DNA of 64,000 nt from Prado023 sp963774745 (GCA_963774745.1 CAVZGE010000007.1:1-64000), one strand, 5' to 3'; positions 1-9,646 are shown, numbered from the stretch's first letter. Notes: a model not told the origin generated them from the letters alone. Program-made: numbers and translations.

Positions 1-83
1 GCCGTGAGCCCGTTCCCGGGATCGCCCACCCCATCGCCATTCCCGACCCCGCCAGGGTGGTGGACTCCATACCGCGCCCGGCG
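1..83 (+). repeat. Interspersed intergenic repeat, copy 1
   Basis: First of eleven copies of one repeat family. It has block 1 (CGGGATCGCCCACCCCAT then CGCCATTCCCG), a variable stretch of 8-20 bases, and block 2 (GGTGAACTCCATACCGCGCC). This copy has block 2 as GGTGGACTCCATACCGCGCC. Upstream it carries the GCCGTGAGCCCGTTC leader shared with copy 8 (38521), so it is a 'type B' copy; it may be cut by the window edge. It lies just past the 3' end of the reductase gene. No protein-coding role is apparent. Confidence 0.85.
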
Positions 84-111
84 ATTTGCCTGCCGGGCCC
101 GGGTCCGGTGA

Positions 112-987
112 TCAGCCTGTTGCGAACTGCTTGACGGTCGTCAACTGCACCGGGAACTGCGGCAGGAGCGAACTCATGTCGATCGGGTCGCCCTTGGCCA
201 CGCACAGCATCAAGCTGGTGAACGACTGCTGCATCGGGTCGGCCGCCGCGGCAAGCTGCCCCTGCAGTGCCTCCACGGGCACCGACTGCGTCGTGACGGG
301 GCGGCCGAGGACGTCCTCGAAGATGTCCTTGGCCTCGAGCTGGCTGAGCGCCTCGGGTCCCCCGAGCTCCAGGACCGCGTTCCGGGCCGCGGGCACGGTC
401 AGGCTGGCCACCGCGAAGGCCGCCACATCGGCGGTCGCGATGTAGCTGACCGGCTGGGTGCCCTCGCCGTAGAGGGTGACCGTGCCGTTTGCGGGGTCAA
501 ACCCGACCGCGGGGCTCAGCCACACCTCCATGAAGCAGCTTGGGCGAAGGATCGTGTACACCATGCCACTGTTCATCAGGTGGGCCTCCACCGCACGCTT
601 GGCCCGGCCCAACGGGAAGTCCAGGTCCAGATTGGCCGAGAACGACGTGTAGACGAAATGCCCGACCCCCGCACGCGCCGCCGCGTCGATCAGACTCTTC
701 ACCCCCACCAGGTCAGTCGTCTGGATGTCATTGACCCCCGGCTCGTAGGAGAACGGCATCGACGACACCGTGCAGATCACCGCATCCACACCCGCACACG
801 CCGCATCCAGGGACGCCGCGTCGCGCAGGTCAGCCTCGACGACCTCCACCCTCTGGGCCCGCAGGCCGACCACCCTCTCCGGGCTGGACGCGACCCGCAC
901 CAACGCCCGGACACCCACACCATCCGCGGCCAGCCGCGCGCACACCTGCCCACCGACCAGCCCGGTGGCACCACCAACAAGGATCAT
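112..987 (-). CDS. NmrA-like / atypical SDR NAD(P)-binding protein
   Basis: A 291-residue protein of the NmrA / NAD(P)H-binding atypical short-chain dehydrogenase type. The N-terminus MILVGGATGLVGGQV carries the GxxGxxG dinucleotide-binding loop, followed by a Rossmann pattern (VEVVEADLRDAASL, then DAVICTVSS). TILRPSCFMEVWL and IATADVAAFAVASL fit the substrate half of NmrA-like proteins. The ATG at 987 is chosen because GGAGGG lies just upstream on the minus strand; the longer frame to 1062 has no such site. Members act as redox sensors or reductases in the cytoplasm; the substrate cannot be read from sequence. It stands alone, with repeat copy 1 at its 3' end. Confidence 0.85.
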   Translation of the reverse strand: MILVGGATGLVGGQVCARLAADGVGVRALVRVASSPERVVGLRAQRVEVVEADLRDAASLDAACAGVDAVICTVSSMPFSYEPGVNDIQTTDLVGVKSLIDAAARAGVGHFVYTSFSANLDLDFPLGRAKRAVEAHLMNSGMVYTILRPSCFMEVWLSPAVGFDPANGTVTLYGEGTQPVSYIATADVAAFAVASLTVPAARNAVLELGGPEALSQLEAKDIFEDVLGRPVTTQSVPVEALQGQLAAAADPMQQSFTSLMLCVAKGDPIDMSSLLPQFPVQLTTVKQFATG

Positions 988-1362
988 GACGCTCCCTCCA
1001 ATCGGGATCCTGCCTCCCGGGAGGATCCCCTCCTCCGTCGCAAGGTCCGCGGCGATCACCATTCCTGGGCACCCAGGTTCGCCTGGCTGCTCGGTGGCTG
1101 GGCCAGACCCCAGCCCACCTCCTGTCTACCGACGCACCGACCGCCGCACAACAGCCCAAGGTCCCCCAGCGCGGTAAACCACACCCGGAGTTCGTTTGCG
1201 AAGCCGTGTGGTCGAAGGACGCGTGCCGTCGCGCCATGCCAAGGGCGGCCTCCCAACGCGATACGTGGAAGTTCGTCCCCGAAGTGACCGGCGCCCCTGG
1301 GTGGCCGGGTCGGCTGAGAGGTGGGCGCGGACTCGCCCCGTTGGTTCTCCAGGATCGATCGT
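988..1362. other. Intergenic region upstream of the NmrA-like gene
   Basis: No convincing gene. The only structure I see is a perfect 12-bp palindrome, CCTCCCGGGAGG, at 1013-1024, about 26 bases upstream of the reductase start. It could be an operator or part of the 5' leader. No function is claimed. Confidence 0.4.
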
Positions 1363-2087
1363 TCATTCGGTGAGGTGCGTGGCGGCGACCGTGACCAGTG
1401 GGTAAGACCATTCAGGGTCGAGGATGCCGTCGGTCTGCCAGTTCATGCCCTCGGGGGCCCCTGCCTCATTGGCCCGCAGGTAGAGCACCGTCGACCCGAA
1501 CTGCAGCACTGCGCTGACCTCATCTGAGGAGTAGCCGGTGTCCTGGTAGGCGTAGGTGGCATGCACGCGGAACCCGTCGACACCGGCCGGCGCGTTGGCG
1601 ATGATCGCCTCGGCCTGCGCAACGGGTGAGTGCACCGCGAACGCTTCCTGGCAGTCCCGCGCACGACCCCGGGACCGGGCAACTGCCCGCTGCGCTGCGG
1701 CCGCATCGATGTACACGACCGCGTACTGGTCCACCTGCGCGACCCCGGTCACGAATCCCGGGGATGCCGCGCCGGCCGCGTCGAGCTCAGCCGGGCCCGG
1801 ATCATCCATCAGCATCTCCAGGGGGGTGCAGGTCATCACCTGCCGGGACCGATCACCCCGGTGACCTCGAACAGCCCCATCGCGTCGACGAGGGTGTCCC
1901 CGGGGGGCGCCGGTGGGACAGCGGCGGCGGGGAGCAGGTTGGCGATCGCCCGCTTCGGCGCGGACATCGTCTCCTGCCCGCTCGGCGTCGGAGTCGGCCC
2001 GGTCCCGCTGTCCCCGGTGCCGCATCCAGCGACAGCCATGAGCGCGCAACTGATCGTGACTACCGCCGTGAGTCCTCGACCCTTCAT
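1363..2087 (-). pseudogene. Lipoprotein gene split by a frameshift
   Basis: The start at 2087 (ATG after an AGGGGG site) opens a lipoprotein: MKGRGLTAVVTISCALMA then a lipobox ending VAGCG, and a Thr/Pro/Ser-rich linker. The first frame runs to GVIGPGR and stops at 1836. The downstream frame (MTCTPLEMLMDDPG through to VAATHLTE) continues as a plausible globular domain of about 160 residues with Cys pairs. I read this as one secreted sensor-type lipoprotein of about 240 residues broken by a one-base change near 1850. The stop and an internal ATG overlap (GTGATGACC), so two separate proteins are a less likely alternative. No family was recognised with confidence. Confidence 0.6.
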
Positions 2088-2106
2088 CACGACCACCCCC
2101 TGCGGA

Positions 2107-3209
2107 TCACGCCCAAGGGAGGGCGCACCACCCGCAACTCCAGCGTGCCACTGAGGTGAGCGGACCACCCGGGCCGTCGGGTCGACCGCCTCGTCGCCCA
2201 GGGCAATCGTCTCGGGCCAGCCGTGCGTCCCGCTCGGCCACCACCCAGTCGTCGGCGCTCGCGTCGAAGCCGAGCATCGCCGTGTCGGCGAACAGCCAGG
2301 TCCGCTCGGTGACCGGGTCGAACGCTGTCGCCCACCCGGTCGACGGGTAGCCATTAGGCAGGGTGCCGGGGATGTCCGCGCCCCGTGACCAGGTCCGCTC
2401 GATGGGGTCGAACCGCCAGGTTCGGCCCGGCTTCCCCGTGTCAGACCCCGGGGTGATGACCAGGATCAGGCGCCGGGCGGCTGTGTCGAACGCGAGGTCG
2501 TAGGGTCCATCAGCACCTTCGGCAGGTCCTCCTGCGGCTCGACGGCCTTCAGCTCGGTCCACGCGCGCTGGTCGAGGTCGTAGGCCAGGACGCCGGTGGC
2601 ACCCGGGTCGTCGACCACCGCGGCCGAGACCAGCACGTTCGGGTCGAAGGCCAGCAGCCGGTCACCGTCCGGGTCATAGACGGCGTTCGGCCACGCCTCG
2701 GAACCACCACCGGTCGAGGGGATGGACGTCCACGACCGGGCGCCCGGGTCGTAGCTCCACACCGGCGTCCACCAGGTTGGGATGCCCAGGATCACCCCGG
2801 CACCCGGGTGGGTGACCAGCTGGTCGGTGGCGGGCAGCGCATCGTCGACCGGCTCGGTCCAGGTGACGTCTGCCAGCTCGGTCCATGTGTTGGTGCACAG
2901 GTCGAACGTCCATGTGCCCTGCTGGGTGGCGGCCCCCGACCCTGACGGCACGAACCCGGCCTCGCCCACCACGATCCCGGTCCCGGCCGGCTCCATCGCA
3001 GCCAGCAGGTACCAGTCCCGCAGCGCCGGACGAGCTTGGGCTGGATCCCCCGGCTCGTCCGGCGCCGACCCGGGCTGGCAACCCACGGCGGTCGAACCGA
3101 TCGCCGACGGCGTCGGTGAACCCGAAGACGCATCCGTCCCCGCGGGTTCCGACCCGCATGCCGCCAGAAGCACCCCGGCAGCCAGAACACCGATCCACGG
3201 CCTGCCCAT
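2107..3209 (-). pseudogene. Kelch/galactose-oxidase-like lipoprotein, frameshifted
   Basis: The ATG at 3209 follows GAGGAGG. The product starts with a signal peptide and lipobox (GVLAAGVLLAAC). Kelch-like beta-propeller blades follow, e.g. TWTFDLCTNTWTELADV, VWSYDPGARSWTSIPS, GVLAYDLDQRAWTELK. The frame breaks near 2500 and the propeller resumes in another frame (DLAFDTAARRLILV, TWRFDPIERTWSRGADIPG, TAMLGFDASADDWVVA). A second break near 2215 is likely, because a third frame continues more plausibly towards the next gene. An intact version would be an extracytoplasmic lipid-anchored propeller. Same strand as the neighbouring lipoprotein genes. Confidence 0.65.
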
Positions 3210-3230
3210 GACCAGCCTCCTCACCACTGC

Positions 3231-4745
3231 TCACCGGACCGTCACGGTCAGCCGGAAGGTGTCCAGGACGACGCCCGGGTCCGCGGCACCCCGGTACTCC
3301 AACTCGATCTCGCTGACCCCGGGGGACATGCCGGTGAACGTGAACTCGTTCAGATACCCCATGTCCTGCGAGCCGGGCCCCTCGCTGATCACCCGGGGCG
3401 GGCAGAACGCCCGGACCACCTCCCCGGCGCTCACCAGCTCCCAGTCCCGCCCCAGCGCGTGCTGGCCGACCAGAGTGACGCCGACGAAGCCGTTGCGGTC
3501 CACCTCGACGCTGCCCCCGTCGTCCTCGGCGTCCACGCGGGCGCCCTCGACCTGCAGCGACGGCAGGGTCGCGCCGGGCCCGTCGACGATCCGCAGCGTA
3601 ACGTCGAACGTGTCGAGGGTGTCCTGCTCGGACCACGTCTCCCCGTCATAGGCGACGTAGACCACCTTCAGGGGGACCGTTCCGAGAATCGGGCCGACCT
3701 CAAGGACCACGGGTCCCTCGCCGACGGGCCCCCTGGTGGTCTGTGACGTCCATGCCCACGAGTCAGCGGCGCCCCCGCAGCGCACCCACAGTTGCTGCTG
3801 CTCATCCACGAGGCCCATGACGCCACCCAGAGCGAACCACCCCGCGTCGGCACCGTCCGGGTCAGGCAGGGTCACGATCACCTTCCCGCCCCGCAGCACG
3901 TCGACGGTCCGGCCCGCGTCACGGTCCGACAGCTCCAGCACGAACGGGGCACCCGCCGAGGTGGTCGGCGCCGGGGCGCTCGCACTCGGGCTGGGAGCCG
4001 GGTCGACCACCACCGTCGCCCGGAACACCTCCGTGGCCCGCGAGCCGGACCCGTCGGGGTCGTGCGCCACGACCAGGTCGGTGGACCCCTCCCGGACAGC
4101 GGTCACCTTGATCCGCGACGTCCACTGGTCATCGACCCGCTGTGGGTCGAGGACGCAGTACGACACCAGGCGCCGGCCGCTGGCCTCGGCGACCCCTTCG
4201 GGATTCGTGATCGACGCCTGCCCGGGCAGCTCGACCAGCACCACCCCGTTGCGCGGCACATGCACCGTGCTGGCCTCGTCCTGCGCGCGCAGCAGCACCC
4301 CGGCCAGTTGGGTCGACGGCGCCGCGGCTCCCGGCCCGCCGACGATCTCGAACGCGACGTCGAACCGCTCCGGCCCCCCATCACGCACGTAGGCCAGCGT
4401 GGTCGTCCCGATCCGGACCGCCTCGAACACCTCACGGGCGCCCTCGGTGGTCCCGCCCCCGGACCCGGTCGGGATCGGGCAGTAGGACGCCAACGCGGGA
4501 TCCGGGTAGTCCGCCGGCTCGTCGTACTCCCACGTCGACCCACCCGGCAGGTCCAGGACCACCTTGCCCCCGAGCAGCACCTGCTGGGTCGTCCCATCAT
4601 CAGCCGGACTCAGGTGCACCTCGAACGGAACCGCCGACACACCGGGCTCGGCCGGCTGCTCACCCCCCGACGCGCACCCGCCGAGAACACCGGCCAACAA
4701 GGCCACGGCCGCGACCACCGGAAGCCGACGGCAGGGGCGCGTCAT
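3231..4745 (-). CDS. Large lipoprotein with repeated chagasin-like beta domains
   Basis: About 504 residues. A signal peptide ends in a lipobox (LLAGVLGGCASGG, residues about 15-27). Four similar beta-rich units follow. Odd units have VLLGGKVVLDLPGGSTW and VLRGGKVIVTLPDPDG; even units have VHVPRNGVVLVELPGQAS and VEVDRNGFVGVTLVGQHA. Each ends in a strand such as EVFRATVVVD or DTFRLTVTV. The pattern is reminiscent of the chagasin/I42 protease-inhibitor fold (inference; the canonical inhibitor loops are not clear). A Ser/Ala/Pro linker divides the protein in half, suggesting an internal duplication. The ATG at 4745 has AGGTGG upstream and is preferred over the GTG at 4754. Confidence 0.7.
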   Translation of the reverse strand: MTRPCRRLPVVAAVALLAGVLGGCASGGEQPAEPGVSAVPFEVHLSPADDGTTQQVLLGGKVVLDLPGGSTWEYDEPADYPDPALASYCPIPTGSGGGTTEGAREVFEAVRIGTTTLAYVRDGGPERFDVAFEIVGGPGAAAPSTQLAGVLLRAQDEASTVHVPRNGVVLVELPGQASITNPEGVAEASGRRLVSYCVLDPQRVDDQWTSRIKVTAVREGSTDLVVAHDPDGSGSRATEVFRATVVVDPAPSPSASAPAPTTSAGAPFVLELSDRDAGRTVDVLRGGKVIVTLPDPDGADAGWFALGGVMGLVDEQQQLWVRCGGAADSWAWTSQTTRGPVGEGPVVLEVGPILGTVPLKVVYVAYDGETWSEQDTLDTFDVTLRIVDGPGATLPSLQVEGARVDAEDDGGSVEVDRNGFVGVTLVGQHALGRDWELVSAGEVVRAFCPPRVISEGPGSQDMGYLNEFTFTGMSPGVSEIELEYRGAADPGVVLDTFRLTVTVR

Positions 4746-4989
4746 CGTACCCACCTCTCACAGGAAGGCGCCCGAGGCGCCCCCCCTCACCTCCATGCTC
4801 TGCCCCTCACCCCCACCAGCACAGAGCCGTTCGGCACCCGAACCCGCAGGGCCGGACCGCAGAGTCAGTGGCCTGCTCAGCGGACCGCCCCGAACAGGAC
4901 TTGGTGCCCTTGCCCTGGGCTCAGCCCGGCTGGGACGGTGGAGGGGTCGGGGGTGCGGCGTCTGGACGCGCTCCGGCGTGGGGGTCGAG

Positions 4990-6513
4990 ATGATCCGTTC
5001 CATTGCTGCCCTCGGGGTGGGCATCGTTCTCTGCGCTGCTGGGCTGGCCGGCCCAGTTGCCACGGCGGCCACACCCGAGCCCGTGGTCAGGCCCGTAGTC
5101 CACAGCGAGGCGATCTCCCACGACGGGCGCTACCTGTGGCCCAGTGACGACACCTACCAGATCGTCGATCGGCTGACCGGCGCGCGTTCGGCCGCGCCCA
5201 CCTGCAACGGCGACCACTGCTGGTCGGCGGGGTTCGTCCGGGACAACCCCTCCCTGGTCCTCACCTTCGAGTACGGGCCCCGGCCCGACCCCAGCGAGAA
5301 CGGGGACGGCGAGCCGGCGAACGTGTCCCCCCTGCTCGGGGTGTACCTGATCGACACGTCCTCGGGGGCCCGGCAGCGCATCGACTCGGACTCCTCGGGT
5401 GCCCCCTTGGTGCCGGCCTGGCGCAACGAGGGGTCATGCGGCAACGAGTGGTGCGACAACTTCTACGACTATCCGAAGGTCTTCATCGGAACCCAGTCGG
5501 TGTCCCGGAACGGTCGGACAGTGGCGTTCTGCACCAACTACGCGCAGCCCAAGGTGCCGCTGCTGTTCGTGAAGGACCTGAGCACCGGTCGCCTGACGCG
5601 CACCGGCCTGCGCTGCCCGGTCATGGACGCGATGGCCGCTGAGAGCACGTTCACCAGGACTCCCGAGATCTCGGCAGACGGCCGCGTCGTCCACGTCAAC
5701 GGGGACGTCGTTGGCGACGGCGCACCCTACCTGCGCTGGACCGCGGACACGTTGTACTTCACCCGCACAGGCAAGGCCCGCAAGGTCAGCGGCTGGGGGA
5801 GCATGACCCGCAATGGGGGGGCCGTGTTCATGCGCCTGGGTGTCCCGAAGGGCGCCACGCCTAGGTCGCGCATCCGGGTCGGCGCCTACACCGTGAAGAC
5901 CGGCAAGGTCCTGCGGCTGTCCGGTCGCGACGCGATCCAGGCAACCCCGGTCGAGTGGTTCACTGCCTTCGACCAGGCGAGCTACCGCGGACGGTTCGTG
6001 GTCGGGATGCAGCCGGTCCTGTCCGAGGGAACCTCCGGTGAGCTGCTCGACGTCCGCGTCTGGGTGATCGACCGCAGCACGGGTGCGAGGACCGACATCG
6101 CCGCGATCCTCCGGCAGCGGGGCCACCGTGCCGCCGCATACGAGGGGCCGCCGATCATCTCCGGTGATGGTCGTGTGCTGCTCGTGCGCGTCATGACCGC
6201 TGATCTGGAGCGCACCGAGATGGTCGCGATCACCGGCTGGGAACCGACCGCCCGGGCAACCGTCACGACGAACGCCGCAAGGTCGAAGCTGGTCGTGGAC
6301 GTGGACCCCGACAAGGGGTCCGGGTTCTGGACGTTCCGGGTGCAGGCCCAGCGCACCGACGGCAGCTGGCGCACGCTCAAGCGGACCTACCGGACACAGG
6401 GCAGCCGCGAGACCCGCACCATCGACCTGCCCGCCGGCACCTACCGGGTCCGGGTCCAGCCTAAGAACGGCTACCTCGGCTCGACGTCAACCGAGGTGAC
6501 CCTCGCCACGTAG
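4990..6513 (+). CDS. Secreted propeller-like protein with C-terminal YRTQG module
   Basis: 507 residues. Signal peptide (MIRSIAALGVGIVLCAAG, cleaved after ATAA), then a long TolB/WD40-like region with recurring SHDGRYLWPS, SRNGRTVAFCT, SADGRVVHVNG and SGDGRVLLVRV blade motifs, typical of PD40 propellers. The last 85 residues form a separate beta domain (LVVDVDPDKGSGFWTFRV ... YRTQGSRETRTIDLPAGTYR) that recurs at the N-terminal side of the propeller protein at 53954-55936. Start chosen at ATG 4990 because it begins the signal peptide; GTG 4978 is an in-frame alternative. Ligand unknown. Confidence 0.75.
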   Translation: MIRSIAALGVGIVLCAAGLAGPVATAATPEPVVRPVVHSEAISHDGRYLWPSDDTYQIVDRLTGARSAAPTCNGDHCWSAGFVRDNPSLVLTFEYGPRPDPSENGDGEPANVSPLLGVYLIDTSSGARQRIDSDSSGAPLVPAWRNEGSCGNEWCDNFYDYPKVFIGTQSVSRNGRTVAFCTNYAQPKVPLLFVKDLSTGRLTRTGLRCPVMDAMAAESTFTRTPEISADGRVVHVNGDVVGDGAPYLRWTADTLYFTRTGKARKVSGWGSMTRNGGAVFMRLGVPKGATPRSRIRVGAYTVKTGKVLRLSGRDAIQATPVEWFTAFDQASYRGRFVVGMQPVLSEGTSGELLDVRVWVIDRSTGARTDIAAILRQRGHRAAAYEGPPIISGDGRVLLVRVMTADLERTEMVAITGWEPTARATVTTNAARSKLVVDVDPDKGSGFWTFRVQAQRTDGSWRTLKRTYRTQGSRETRTIDLPAGTYRVRVQPKNGYLGSTSTEVTLAT

Positions 6514-6540
6514 GCAGGCGGCCGCTATCCGAGTCCCAAA

Positions 6541-6630
6541 CAGGCTACGGCCGTGGGATTGATTCCGGGATCGCCCACCTCGTCACGGTTCCCGCCCCCA
6601 CCAGGGAGGTGAACTCCATACCGCGCCGGG
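6541..6630 (+). repeat. Interspersed intergenic repeat, copy 2
   Basis: Type B copy. It begins GGCTACGGCCGTGGGATTGA; block 1 is CCGGGATCGCCCACCTCGTC and block 2 GGTGAACTCCATACCGCGCC. The segment GGAG-GTGAA-CTCC can fold as a small stem-loop. It sits between two converging genes. Confidence 0.85.
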
Positions 6631-6744
6631 CTCCGGGGTCGGCCGCTCCTCCGTTGGACTCCCTGCCGGGGAGACGGCCCGTGGTTTGTGTGCTGCGCCG
6701 ACTGAGGCCTAAGCGGAAGTGAGTCCCAGCGCGGACTGCGGCCG

Positions 6745-7746
6745 TCAGCCGATCAGCGTTACGGCGATCGCGAAGTAGACCGCCAGGGAGAGCAGGTCCT
6801 GCACGACGGTAGCCAGCGGTCCGCTGCCGAAGGCGGGATCTCGACCGGTGCGGGCCATCATCCACGGTAGGAGCATGGCCACGACGGTCGCCATGGCACA
6901 CGCCGCGAACAGGGAGAGCCCGACCGTCCAGGCGAGGTCCAGGGCATCGAACGCCGCCGCCACGCCCACCACGCTCAGCACACCCAGCAGCACCCCCACC
7001 ACGACGCCGGTGAGCGCCTCCAAACGGAAGACGCGCCGGATCGGCACACCCACCGAGAGCCCCCGGATGACCAGCGCCTCGGTCTGGGTCCCGACCGCGT
7101 CGGCCATGTACACCACGCCAGGCACGAAGAAGGCCAGCCGCACGTCGGCCTGCAGGTAGCTCTCGAACCCGCGCATCAGCCACGCGGCGAACGCCGCCCC
7201 CGCCAGTCCGATCAGCAGCCAGGGCAAGCGGTGCCACAGCCGGCTGTGCAAGGGCTCCTCCGAGGCGTGCCGCGCCGACGCCGTCGAGCTCAGGTACCCG
7301 CCGAGCCGGGCCAAGTCCTCGTCGTGCTCGGTGAGGAGCACTCGAAGGAACCTGGTCGGTGGCACGAGCCCGCAGAACACCCCGTTCTCATCGACGACCG
7401 CCAGGCTCGACTCGCCGGCGCGGACCGCCCGCCAGGCCGCCTTCTCCTGGTCGAGCCCGGGTGCCACGACCGGGTGTTCGGCGTCCATCAGAGCCTCCGC
7501 CACCTGGTCGGCCGGGGCGGCCAGGAGGCGTTCCACCGGGATCAGGCCTAGCAGCCGCTGACCTCCCAGCGGCCCGGCAGCCAACACCGCGACGTCGCCC
7601 ACCGAGTCGTACGAGCGCCGCATCAGCGTGTCGCGCACCTCACCTGCGCGGTTGGTGGCCCGGCACGTGGGCACATTCATGGTGACGTACTGATCCACCG
7701 ATCCCGGCAGCAGGGGTCGGGCGGCGGACGCGGCTTGGGTGCTCAC
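6745..7746 (-). CDS. MgtE-family magnesium transporter, short form
   Basis: About 333 residues from GTG 7746. Residues about 20-150 form a CBS-domain pair (DTLMRRSYDSVGDVAVL ... GESSLAVVDENGVFCGLVPP), followed by five membrane helices. The pore helix region has VYMADAVGTQTEALVIRG, and the C-terminal signature is DPAFGSGPLATVVQDLLSLA, both diagnostic of MgtE/SLC41-type Mg2+ channels. Classical MgtE is about 450 residues and begins with an alpha-superhelical N domain, which is missing here. The gating input may therefore come only from the CBS pair. Acts in the cytoplasmic membrane to import Mg2+ (family knowledge). Stands alone. Confidence 0.85.
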   Translation of the reverse strand: MSTQAASAARPLLPGSVDQYVTMNVPTCRATNRAGEVRDTLMRRSYDSVGDVAVLAAGPLGGQRLLGLIPVERLLAAPADQVAEALMDAEHPVVAPGLDQEKAAWRAVRAGESSLAVVDENGVFCGLVPPTRFLRVLLTEHDEDLARLGGYLSSTASARHASEEPLHSRLWHRLPWLLIGLAGAAFAAWLMRGFESYLQADVRLAFFVPGVVYMADAVGTQTEALVIRGLSVGVPIRRVFRLEALTGVVVGVLLGVLSVVGVAAAFDALDLAWTVGLSLFAACAMATVVAMLLPWMMARTGRDPAFGSGPLATVVQDLLSLAVYFAIAVTLIG

Positions 7747-8219
7747 GGCCCCATGATGCCCCCGCGGGTGCCGGCCACGGATCGTGTGCCCCGAGCGCTG
7801 CCCTTGCCCCGGACGGCTGTGCGAGGTCAGCCACGGTGGCCCTAGACATGAGTACCCGCCCCGCGCTCCCAAACGGACCCCGTCGGGGCTGAACAGTGCG
7901 GCCCTCACGGCTGGAGTACCGTCGTGGTGTGTCGGTGGCCCCGGTCGGCGGGTAGGTAGCACCCGCTGCGCGGCAACCCGGACTCCCAGGCCGTTGCCAT
8001 CGCGGCTGTGCTCGTCGCCAGTGGCACCGTCGCGATGAGGTCGGATTCAGGCGAACCTCGCCGCAGCGAGTCTGGCGCGCCCGGCCCCTCGTTCACGCCT
8101 CTGTCGGCGCCTGATCCTTGACGCCTTCCGAGGGGCGGTGGGACGCTCGGATGGTCGGTTAGGTGAGCCTCAGCAGGCCCGGTTCTCGGGAGCAGCGGAT
8201 CGTAGGGAGGAGGCGCTCC
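7747..8219. other. Intergenic region between divergent genes, with a hairpin
   Basis: 473 bases between the divergent MgtE-like gene and a lipoprotein gene; no gene recognised. A stem-loop GCGGGT-aggtagc-ACCCGC lies at 7948-7966, next to a GC-rich structured stretch (about 7905-7990). Because the MgtE leader is here I looked for an M-box Mg2+ riboswitch, but its conserved core is not visible on the minus strand. Confidence 0.4.
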
Positions 8220-8933
8220 ATGAGGATGCACAGCCGTTCCCTTGCCGTTGTGATCGGGGCCTGCTTTGTGGTGCTGTCGGGGTGCGGAGCAGGCGATTCG
8301 GACACCCCATCGCCGAGCCCCGCCCCAGCGTGGTCACAGGGGGTGGTCCCCACGGCCGACCAGTTGGAGTCCGTGCTGCTCACCAGTGACGACCTCGGGG
8401 GCGCCGACTGGACCAAGTCCCTGGGCAGTCCGGGTGACCTCTGGTTCTGCCCCGAAGCGAGCACGGAGTCCAGCTCGGCCGCGGCCGACGTGACGTGGCA
8501 GGCGTCGGTCCAGTTTGTTACAGGACAAGATGTCGCGAGCGCCACGGCCACTAAGGATCCCCCAGTCACCGTCACCGTCGTCGAGTGGCTGCTGGCCGAT
8601 GAGCCTTCACAGATCGAGCAGACGTTCACCGCCCTGCGGGAGGGGGCAGAAGCCTGCTACGGGCCGGACACGGTGGACGGTCGGGCGGTGGTGACTGCCC
8701 CGATGGGGGTGCCTGCGGTCGGCGATGATCGGTTCGGCGAGTCCGATACCTACCTCATGGGCGAGCCCGGGAACCCGGACAGCACGTTCCTGCGCGGGGC
8801 GATCGTGCGCGATGGGCCAGTCCTCATGCTCGTGAGCATCACCGAGAACGCACCCGACGAGGGATTCCAGCCACAGCTCACCCAGGACTACGTCGACACG
8901 ATCATCACCACGGCGGCGGCGAACCTGCCGTAG
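8220..8933 (+). CDS. Putative lipoprotein of unknown function
   Basis: 237 residues. ATG 8220 has GGAGGAGG eight bases upstream, which decides it over the frame opening at 8163. Signal peptide with lipobox (ACFVVLSGCGAG), a Ser/Pro linker, then an about 190-residue domain with a Cys pair (DLWFCPEAS and EACYGPDTV) and a C-terminal strand-rich part (VLMLVSITENAP). The layout resembles actinobacterial cell-surface 'sensor domain' lipoproteins, but no family is claimed. It is followed by the ECF sigma operon, with about 190 bases between. Confidence 0.75.
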   Translation: MRMHSRSLAVVIGACFVVLSGCGAGDSDTPSPSPAPAWSQGVVPTADQLESVLLTSDDLGGADWTKSLGSPGDLWFCPEASTESSSAAADVTWQASVQFVTGQDVASATATKDPPVTVTVVEWLLADEPSQIEQTFTALREGAEACYGPDTVDGRAVVTAPMGVPAVGDDRFGESDTYLMGEPGNPDSTFLRGAIVRDGPVLMLVSITENAPDEGFQPQLTQDYVDTIITTAAANLP

Positions 8934-9121
8934 CCACCGATCCGCACCAGGAGTCCCGAACGACCGTTCCAACCCACCCAATCGACCGAGGCACTCTCGC
9001 GGCTCCGGGCCAACCGCACGGCCGGGAAGGTCCGCTGCGGGGTTGTGGGTCGGTGAGGCAATCCCGTTTCGGGTCAGCCAACGACTAACAGGGTGGATGA
9101 CGAGGTCGGGAGGTGAGGGTG

Positions 9122-9646
9122 GTGGATGAGGTCCCCAGCGACGCCACCCTGATGGGGTTGGTCGCCGTGGGGGACGAGGCCGCGTTTGAGGAGTTGTATC
9201 GCCGGCACGCGCCGTGGTTGCAGTTGCGGTTGGACCGGCGTTGCTCCGATCCGGGGGTGGTGGATGAGGCGTTGCAGGACGCGTTCGCCGCGGTCTGGCG
9301 GTCGGCGGGCCGGTGGGATGGTCGGGGCCCGGTCGCGGCCTGGTTGTGGGGGATCGCCATGCGACGCCTGGTGGACACGCTGCGCCGGCAACCCGCGCCC
9401 GGCTGCGCCCTGGTGCCCGAGGGGCGGGTTGCCAGTGCCGAGGACGAGGTGCTGCTCGCGGTCCAGTTCGGTGACTTGCAGCCGGCTCTGGATCGGCTGT
9501 CGCCGGAGCTGAGGGTTGTGGTGCAGGCGATGGTGGTCGACGGCCTGACGGCCGCTGAGACGGGCCGGCTGCTGGGGGTGCCGCAGGGAACGGTGAAGAC
9601 CCGCATCCGGCGGGCCAAGGGGTTGCTCAGGGAGGCGTTGGCATGA
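9122..9646 (+). CDS. ECF-type RNA polymerase sigma factor
   Basis: About 174 residues. Region 2 is seen in DEAAFEELYRRHAPWL and DEALQDAFAAVWRSAGRW; region 4 in LRVVVQAMVVDGLTAAE and GVPQGTVKTRIRRAKGLL (helix-turn-helix). It directs RNA polymerase to a stress or envelope regulon and should be held by the next gene's product. GTG codons at 9113, 9119 and 9122 are possible starts; 9122 is chosen because GGAGG ends eight bases upstream. An inverted repeat CCCGTTTCGGG lies at 9063-9073. Its stop overlaps the anti-sigma start (ATGA), so the two are translationally coupled. Confidence 0.9.
   Translation: MDEVPSDATLMGLVAVGDEAAFEELYRRHAPWLQLRLDRRCSDPGVVDEALQDAFAAVWRSAGRWDGRGPVAAWLWGIAMRRLVDTLRRQPAPGCALVPEGRVASAEDEVLLAVQFGDLQPALDRLSPELRVVVQAMVVDGLTAAETGRLLGVPQGTVKTRIRRAKGLLREALA

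Noticed and set aside
6545..7237. Minus-strand ORFs ending or starting within the repeats (MEFTS...GWAIP-type tails)
   Set aside because: The repeat's reverse complement gives a similar short peptide in many frames, fused to different shadows; no ribosome sites and no consistent frame, so they are artefacts of the repeat.
7747..8219. M-box (Mg2+) riboswitch in front of the MgtE-like gene
   Set aside because: The conserved GGUGAGGCUCC-type core could not be found on the minus strand; only generic hairpins are present.
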